NCBI GenBank assembly: GCA_026122225.1 | Contig: JANEZZ010002067.1 | Location: forward strand, 992,001 to 1,056,000 | DNA from: Heloderma charlesbogerti | Lineage: Eukaryota > Chordata > Lepidosauria > Squamata > Helodermatidae | Direction of reading: 5' to 3' | Length of the DNA stretch: 64,000 nucleotides | Part shown: positions 58,932-64,000 of the stretch, in pieces | Position numbering within the stretch: the first letter of the stretch is position 1 | Layout of the letters: each line of letters starts with the position of its first letter | Notes under the pieces: model-generated | What the model saw: the letters and a program-made list of their open reading frames with translations, nothing else | Database searches by the model: none | What the model was told of the DNA's origin: nothing | Program-made: the position numbers and the translations under genes

Positions 58932-59796
58932 AAAATACACTTTCATGGCTTTTCCCAATACAATTCTTGCTCTGAAGTTTGTGCTAGACCCAGGCTCACT
59001 ACTGTGTGTGCTGAAGATGCACAGGCACCGGTGAAGATCCGTCACAAGATGCAGCCATTGCCACACACTCTGTGACAATGTGCTTCTGTGAGAAGCAGGA
59101 ATACATCCACCCTCCTTCCAAACTCCCTGCTCAACATACCCTTCGGCTCTGTTCAATGTTTACATTTTTAAAAATTAAAGGGAAGACAGTTTCCCAAAGA
59201 GTAAGGCTTCTCACTTTTTTTTAAGTGATTGTGCTATGTGAAAACATACTTTCTTTTGCATGTGAAGGATTGCTTTGCTTCCAAATAAAGTCTTAAGGAC
59301 CAAGGTTGCTCAAATCTAAGTATATCCACAAAGCAGCAATGCTTAATTTCTTCCAGTCTCCTGTGGTTACTCAAGGGTGGGGGGAAAGGACACTCTGTAG
59401 ACAATCATATGCACACATGGTGGCAGGCCTGCCCTGAGACAGAATGCTAGTTGAGACTTAAGGACACACACAAGACAACTGAAATCCAGCCCATCTTGGT
59501 GAATAACGAGACGAGCTCACTTTTGAGTGTATGGATGAAAAGTTCACTGTCCTATTCATCAGAATTCCAGCAGAGCACCTGTGCCTTTCACAACTGCCAA
59601 AAATGCAGAAATTCAACCAGAAAAGCTTCTCTTTTTCTTTTCTTTTTTTCCTTTTCTGGAAGCAAGGAAAACATTCACGGAATTTTCTGTCATAAAATTG
59701 TTAAAAGTCAAATGTTAAAGGCAGTTTCCCTCCCTGCGGGGGTGGGCAGGGGTGGGGGGAGGAGTATAACAACTTTAGATGCGGTTTGCATTTTGT

Positions 59797-59994
59797 CAGT
59801 GGGGGCTGGTGGCTCCGATGTCAGTGGGGCTGTGCATCCACTCTGGGTTTCAGTCAGAACCTGTCAGAACTTTAACGGAGCTCTCCAACGTGCTGAACCC
59901 GTTATAGGGATTGGGTTCAGCACCTTGGATAGCTCTGACTGAAGCCCAGAGACGATTCACAGCCCCATTGACATCAGAGCGTCAGCTTCCACTG
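59797..59994. mobile_element. Foldback hAT-like MITE (CAGTGGAGGC family), copy 2, in NMBR intron 1
   Basis: 198 bp with a perfect 8-bp duplication CATTTTGT (59789-59796 and 59995-60002). Ends CAGTGGGGGCTGG and CAGCTTCCACTG. The two halves are nearly complementary (GGGTTTCAGTCAGA against TCTGACTGAAGCCC; GTGCTGAACCC against GGGTTCAGCAC), so it folds into one stem. Lies 174 bp inside the intron from the exon 1 donor. Confidence 0.88.
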
Positions 59995-60083
59995 CATTTT
60001 GTGGTTGCATTTTCTCCGTCTTTGGCGCCCGCCTGTGTCCTTCTTGTCCTCTGGTTCTGCCACTGCCCCGTCCCTTCCTTCCT

Positions 60084-60114
<31 letters not shown>

Positions 60115-60168
60115 CCCTTCGAGGAGTCCCCCGCACCGGGGCCACCTCTGCTCGGCGTCTCCGCTTAC

Positions 60169-60632
60169 CTGTCGGCGCTGAGAGCGGTGAGGGTGAAGAC
60201 GGAGACGCCCACCGAGGTGAGCTGGATGGCCGGCAGCAGCTTGCAGCCCAGCTCGCCGAAGAGCCAGCCCTCGAGGATGAAGCGCGCGGCGTCGACGGGC
60301 ACGCAGGTCAGCAGCAGCAGCAGGTCGCCCACGGCCAGGCTGGAGATGAAGATGTTGGGCACGCTGCGCGCCGCGCTCTGGCCCGCGAAGACCTTCAGCA
60401 GCGTGACGTTGCCCAGCAAGCCCACGGCCACGATCAGCAGGTAGAGCGAGGGGATCGCGCAGCGGATGATGAAGAGCGCCCGCGCTGGCGACGACAGCAG
60501 CCGGTCCGCCGCAGCCTCCGCCCCTGGGGCCAGCCCCACGGGGGCGGCCTGGCTGCCGTTGCCCTCCGCCGTCACGTTGCCCCAGCCCGGCTCGCCGCCG
60601 CCCGGCCCCGCCGCCGTCGAGCTCAGCGGCAT
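60169..60632 (-). CDS. NMBR: Neuromedin B receptor, exon 1 (coding part)
   Basis: First coding exon of a class A G-protein-coupled receptor of the bombesin family, which binds neuromedin B and in the known family signals through Gq at the plasma membrane. It encodes residues 1-154 and two bases of codon 155. The N-terminus is long and Gly/Ala-rich, with N-glycosylation sequons at residues 19-21 and 25-27. TM1 lies near 53-78 with the GN motif at 74-75, TM2 near 92-113 with Asp103, and TM3 begins after Cys130, the usual disulfide partner. The exon ends inside the SADR/Y motif, the family's DRY equivalent. The start is a true ATG with G at -3; the first residues MPLSS resemble the mammalian NMBR start, and I see no other in-frame ATG upstream. 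The donor is AG|GTAAGCGG at 60168. NMBR fits better than GRPR or BRS3 from the exon 2 and 3 residues. Very GC-rich, unlike exons 2 and 3. Confidence 0.96.
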
Positions 60633-60731
60633 CGCCTGGTCCGCTGGAGGGCGGCAGACGCCGGCCGGACGCCGCCGCCGCCGCCGCGGGCTACGCGCGG
60701 GACGCCGAGCCGCCTCGTCTGCTGCCTCCAG

Positions 60732-60758
60732 TCAAAGAGCCCGCTCCATTCGGCGCAT
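60732..60758 (-). other. Upstream ORF of eight codons in the NMBR 5' UTR
   Basis: If transcription starts near 61105, this holds the first ATG of the leader. It reads MRRMERAL then TGA, with A at -3 and C at +4 (moderate context). It ends 99 bases before the main ATG. A second ATG lies in the same frame inside it. No other ATG was found in the predicted leader. Confidence 0.45.
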
Positions 60759-61130
60759 GCTTTTCCCGCCCAGCCGTCGGGGAAGGGCCGCCCGGGCTTC
60801 CCCTAGGGGAGGACGGAGCCCCCTGGAAACCCAGGTCCGGAGAAGGCGACGGGCTCTCGGCAGGCTGTTCGGGGGCGGGGGGGCTGCAGCGCGAAGTCCG
60901 CCGAGCCCCTCGCCGCCGCCGCTGCCCTCTCCGTCCTTCGGTGTCCTGCCCCGCGGAGGGCTTCGGCTCCTCCACGCGCGGCGGGGGGGGCGGATCTTGC
61001 GCGCGACGGCGGCTGCGCCCCCCTGGTGCCGGAGGAGGCTTTGCGGGCGGCGTTGGGCGGCGCGTGTTCCCGGACAGCTCCCAGCGGCGGGGATAAGCTG
61101 CAGCCGTCCCTTCCGCGCAGGGCGCCTGGC

Positions 61131-61138
61131 CTTTTATA
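61131..61138 (-). promoter_or_regulatory. TATA box of NMBR
   Basis: On the minus strand the sequence reads CCTATAAAAGGCC, a strong TATA box, about 500 bp upstream of the NMBR start codon and inside the CpG-rich block. A start site would be expected near 61105, giving an intronless 5' UTR of roughly 470 bases. The TATA match is seen directly; its use is inferred. Confidence 0.6.
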
Positions 61139-61228
61139 GGCGCGCGGGTCCGCCTCCGGCAGGAGGAGCAGTTCCGAGGGACGCCAGACGCAGAGCGGGC
61201 CTCTTGGCGCGCGGCGGGAGGGGTGGGC

Positions 61229-61448
61229 CAGCGGAGGCTGCTGACTCCTCCGCCGGCGGGACCGTGAATCCGCTCGGGGCTTCAGTCGGGACCAATCGGA
61301 ACTCTCGAGGAACTGTCCGAAGTGCTGAGCCCAATCCCCAAACTGGGTTCAGCACCTTGAATAGCTCCGTTAGCGTCCCGACTGCTTCTGACTGAGACCC
61401 AGATCGGATTCACTGCCCTGCTGAAATAGGAGCCACCAGCCTCCACTG
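61229..61448. mobile_element. Foldback hAT-like MITE (CAGTGGAGGC family), copy 3, upstream of NMBR promoter
   Basis: 220 bp with ends CAGCGGAGGCTGCTG and CAGCCTCCACTG; flanks GGGTGGGC and GGGTGGGG (7 of 8). Same stem-forming interior as copy 2 (GGGCTTCAGTCGGGAC; AACTGGGTTCAGCACC). Its near end is 90 bp upstream of the TATA box. Confidence 0.85.
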
Positions 61449-61663
61449 GGGTGGGGACGCCGGCGGCCCTCGCCCGAAGGAGGCTTCCCCAGGCTCACGC
61501 ACACAATAAGGGACGGCGGGACAAGAGACGGGAGTCTTCTCGGGGGCCGCTGATCGCCCACGTTAGGCGGTCGCCGGGAGGTTATGAAGCCAGTGGGCGG
61601 ACGTGGTCGACTTGCGCAAGATACGGCTCCGAGGCTCCGAGCCTGTTTTCTACACCCAACCTG

Positions 61664-61738
61664 CAGCCCTCCAGCTGGGTTGAGCGGGATGATGGGAGTT
61701 GAACGCCAAGGCATCTGGGAGGGGCCATGTTAGAGAAG
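61664..61738. mobile_element. Foldback repeat (CTCCAGATGTT family), fragment
   Basis: GCAGCCCTCCAGCTGG, GATGATGGGAGTTG and GGCATCTGGGAGGGGCC match the stem parts of the family. Confidence 0.5.
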
Positions 61739-61743
61739 CCCGT

Positions 61744-62940
61744 TCTATACTTACTTGAGAGTAAACATAGAACTGAACCCACTGGGTTGTATCCAACTCA
61801 GAGTTGAGAGGAATGGGACTTACGTTAGACGAACAGTGGAGACAAGCCACTGGTGAGCACGCATAAGAGTGCCGGTAGGGCTCTGTGGGGGAGCTTCTTA
61901 GCTCCAAGCCGGCAGACCCGAGCGCCCGCTGGTGGGGGTCGCCCCAGGATCATGGCTGCGCTTCATGGTAAAGCTCGTTTCCTCTCACTAGCGGCGCAGT
62001 GGATGCGGGGGAACTGTCCGTCCCTTCGTGCTGAAAAGTTCTCGGGAGCCGCATCCCGTTCTTTCTTTCAGCGACAGGGCAGCGCTTGCAATCCGTGATA
62101 TGCTTGGCAGTTAAGTCCATCTGAAATCATTTGGACTTAAGTCCAAGTAAATATGACTAGACTCGGGCTGCAAGTCACTTAAAGTTCAGTCCTATACACG
62201 TCTTTTCAGAAGAAAGCTCCACCGAGTCCAATGGAACTTACTCCCAGGCGAGGGGGCAGCTTTAATTACATAACACTGTTAACAGGGTTGGGGCGGGGGG
62301 AGGGCTTAGACCGCTCTGTGTGGGTGCAGGTGTCTGTGTGTATGTGAGTGCCTTGTGAGCTGTGACACAAAAATCCGCAGTCGCGTTAATTCATTCAGTA
62401 CATGTATATCCCATTTTCGGGGTTAAAAACAAATAAAGGGGATTGACACAAGCATATATATAAATATACAGAAACAGGGCTAGCAAAACAGTGTCTTCTC
62501 AGCTATATTCTATGTTGTAAGTCTTCAAAAAAACAACAACACGAGGCCACATGTTGAGATATCTATGCATATTTGGGTTGACATGTGTGTGTGTTTGAGA
62601 GAGTGTGAGTGTGTAAAAGAAAGAGAGAGGGGGATGGATGGACGGATGGACAGACAGAGAAAGCAAGACATATGTATTTGATTTACACACACAGACACAC
62701 AGACACACAAAAATAATCTGCAGCTCTCTTTGGATTAGTCTAATTCTCTCTCTCTCTCTCTCTGTTGTGAAAAAATTAAGGCAGTGTTTGCAAAGAGCTG
62801 CCCTGTCACTCAGGAACAGCTGGTACTGTGTGCCTTGGAGGTTAACTGCCAGACCCTAAGCATACCTACTCACAAGTAAGTTCCAGTGCACTCTCACTCG
62901 GGTTTATTCCCAGGTAAGTGTGCATTGGACTGCAGCCTAA
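61744..62940. other. Upstream of NMBR: short foldback repeats and microsatellites
   Basis: Fragments of the ~85-bp foldback family lie at about 61744-61812, 62180-62260 and 62855-62940 (the last ends GTGTGCATTGGACTGCAGCC). Microsatellites: GTGT/GAGT near 62586-62612 and (CT)n at 62741-62763. No gene. Confidence 0.5.
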
Positions 62941-63299
62941 ATGATTTATTAGATTTGTCCACTCTCTAAAAATACTCTAGACTGATGTACCATTTTGATT
63001 TGTTCCAAAGTTTTTTGGCTCAACAGCTGTCAGAATGGCAGAATATACAGCAACAGGGGAAGAAGGCTGAACAGGCAGAACCAACCCACAAGCCTGGAAC
63101 AATGAAAAATGTAGAAAATGAATGGATGAAACAAAAAAACCTTAACTTTGATCAACCCCCCCCCATCTTATGTTGTTTACATCTGGATTCAGAGTGGAAC
63201 ACTGATTGGTCAGTAAGCTCCCAGTGAGTCACTGGATTTAGGTTGACACTAGTGTAGCAAGGGAGGGACAGGTAGGATTCACAAGAGCAAAGTGGTTGC

Positions 63300-63420
63300 C
63301 AAATGTCACTTAGAGCACGCGTATTTATTTATTTATTTATTTATTTATTTATTACATTTCTATACCACTTTCTTGCCTCTCACTTTTCATTGTAAATTAT
63401 TTTATAATATTCATCTATCT
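63300..63420 (-). repeat. L2-type 3' tail in reverse with (TTTA)n
   Basis: TTTATT repeated about eight times (63321-63353), then ACATTTCTATACCAC, the reverse of an L2 3' end. Confidence 0.7.
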
Positions 63421-63446
63421 TAACAATAACATCCCTATGAAATGGG

Positions 63447-64000
63447 TAGGGATGTACGAAAGTCACCTTTTCACAGCTTTGATTCACGGTAGGGGGGAGG
63501 CGTTCCATCCCTCCCCTCAGAATCCTCCCTGGCTGGCTCTGCTCTGTGGCGGCTCCGTGGAGCCACTAGCCAGGGCCATCCGCAGCCAGAGTTCTGGCCA
63601 CAGCCGGCTGCTGCAGACGCAAATGGCAGCTGAGCTGCCGTAGCAGCCTCCATTTGCGTCCTGCCAGGCTGCCATGATAGGCTACATAAGTATTTATGTA
63701 GCTTATCATAGTAAAGGCAGCCACACAAATGGCGGCCACTATGCCATTTGCATGGCTGCCTTTACCGTGATAGGCTACGTAAATACATATGTAGCCTATC
63801 ACGGAAAGAGCAGCGGCACAAACGGCGTAGCAGCCGCTGTTTGCGCCCCTGCTCTTTGCCATGATAGGCTACATAAATGCTTATGTAGCCTCTCACGGCA
63901 GCCTGGCAGGATGCAAATAGCGGCTGCTACAGCGGCCACCATTTGAGTCTGCAGCAGCCGGCTGAGAGACCAGCTGCCGCTGCCGGAGCCACCGCTGCCA
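63447..64000 (-). mobile_element. Hairpin-array hAT-like element, copy 5, cut by window end
   Basis: Inverted relative to the other copies: starts TAGGGATGTACGAAAGTC, the reverse of their right ends. The flank GAAATGGG is the expected duplication but its partner is outside the window. At least seven alternating hairpins: about 63617-63662, 63671-63712, 63717-63759, 63763-63805, 63808-63854, 63857-63899 and 63907-63950. Donor-like site facing outward on minus: AAG|GTGACT at 63466. Confidence 0.85.

Larger units (their letters stand above)
50848..60168 (-). other. NMBR: NMBR intron 1
   Basis: A 9,321-bp phase-2 intron bounded by GTAAGCGG and TTTAG. It contains CR1-like pieces (51.3 and 52.7 kb), a tRNA-derived SINE (53.8 kb), a CT microsatellite (54.12 kb), a hAT-like element with a 105-bp palindrome (54.7-55.5 kb), foldback repeats (58.2 and 58.5 kb), a tRNA-Ala SINE (58.7 kb) and a 198-bp MITE only 174 bp from the donor. 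The stretch 55.5-58.1 kb looks mostly unique and shows no gene. Confidence 0.95.
60120..61230. promoter_or_regulatory. CpG-rich block over NMBR promoter, 5' UTR and exon 1
   Basis: The GC and CpG density here is far above the AT-rich surroundings. The block covers exon 1, the putative 5' UTR and the TATA box, and is bounded closely on both sides by copies of one MITE family. Long open frames through it on both strands (for example 60466-61395 plus) follow from GC-rich composition and are not taken as genes. Confidence 0.75.

Noticed and set aside
60691..60975. 94-codon minus-strand frame upstream of the NMBR start
   Set aside because: Its first codon is GTG, not ATG, and the composition is GC-driven; no domain.
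60466..61395. 309-codon plus-strand frame over the NMBR promoter
   Set aside because: Antisense to exon 1 and the leader, Arg/Ala/Pro-rich, explained by high GC; it runs on into the MITE.
63430..63437. CATCCCTA just before copy 5 as the right tip of another element
   Set aside because: Matches the kind of sequence expected for an L2/SINE tail (ACATCCCTATGAAATGGG) and has no element attached.

Overview
This window looks like nuclear DNA from a squamate reptile, most likely a lizard. The signs are a vertebrate three-exon peptide GPCR gene, a near-full-length BovB (RTE) LINE, L2 and CR1 LINEs, a Penelope-like element, tRNA-derived SINEs of the kind common in squamates, Ty1/copia remnants and many short hAT-like and PIF-like DNA transposons. 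No bacterial features are present. The species cannot be fixed from the sequence alone.

The only host gene I can support is NMBR, the neuromedin B receptor, on the minus strand. Exon 1 is 60632-60169, exon 2 is 50847-50499 and exon 3 is 47900-47499. All four splice sites are canonical GT/AG and the frames join into a 404-residue seven-transmembrane receptor. Exon 1 sits in a CpG-rich block (about 60.12-61.23 kb) with a TATA box at 61138-61131 and one very short upstream ORF. Introns 1 (9.3 kb) and 2 (2.6 kb) contain SINEs, CR1-like pieces and MITEs.

The 47 kb to the left, on the 3' side of NMBR, shows no host gene. It is intergenic DNA built from nested transposable elements with a few AT-rich, repeat-poor stretches that could be conserved noncoding elements. 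From left to right it holds: an L2 LINE (2.0-5.2 kb) split by a 970-bp palindromic hAT-like element; a Penelope-like ORF (7.0-7.6 kb); a CR1 LINE (9.5-11.5 kb, minus) split by a SINE; several hAT-like MITEs (5.3, 11.8, 13.3, 15.5, 18.3 and 22.7 kb); a 124-bp palindrome made of LTR ends (24.7 kb); a PIF-like MITE (25.5 kb); a three-unit tandem repeat (27.4 kb); a hairpin-array hAT element (28.7 kb); a BovB LINE nested in a CR1-like repeat (30.5-33.8 kb); copia gag and integrase pieces interrupted by a PIF-like MITE (34.7-35.8 kb); a long-TIR element with internal tandem repeats (36.2-36.9 kb); a solo LTR (38.6 kb); and another hairpin-array element (46.2 kb).

The most unusual system is a family of hAT-like elements seen in five copies: 2607, 18314, 28745, 46191 and 63447, the last running off the window. 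The four complete copies have perfect 8-bp target-site duplications. The body is GC-rich and made of a variable number of alternating palindromes: type A around GATAGGCTACGTAA and type B around CAAATGGCGGCC. Each complete copy also has consensus-like splice donors near both ends pointing outward into flanking DNA. A different hAT-like element at 54723-55492 shares this layout. These elements may act as mobile CpG islands or bidirectional exon traps, which transcript data could test.
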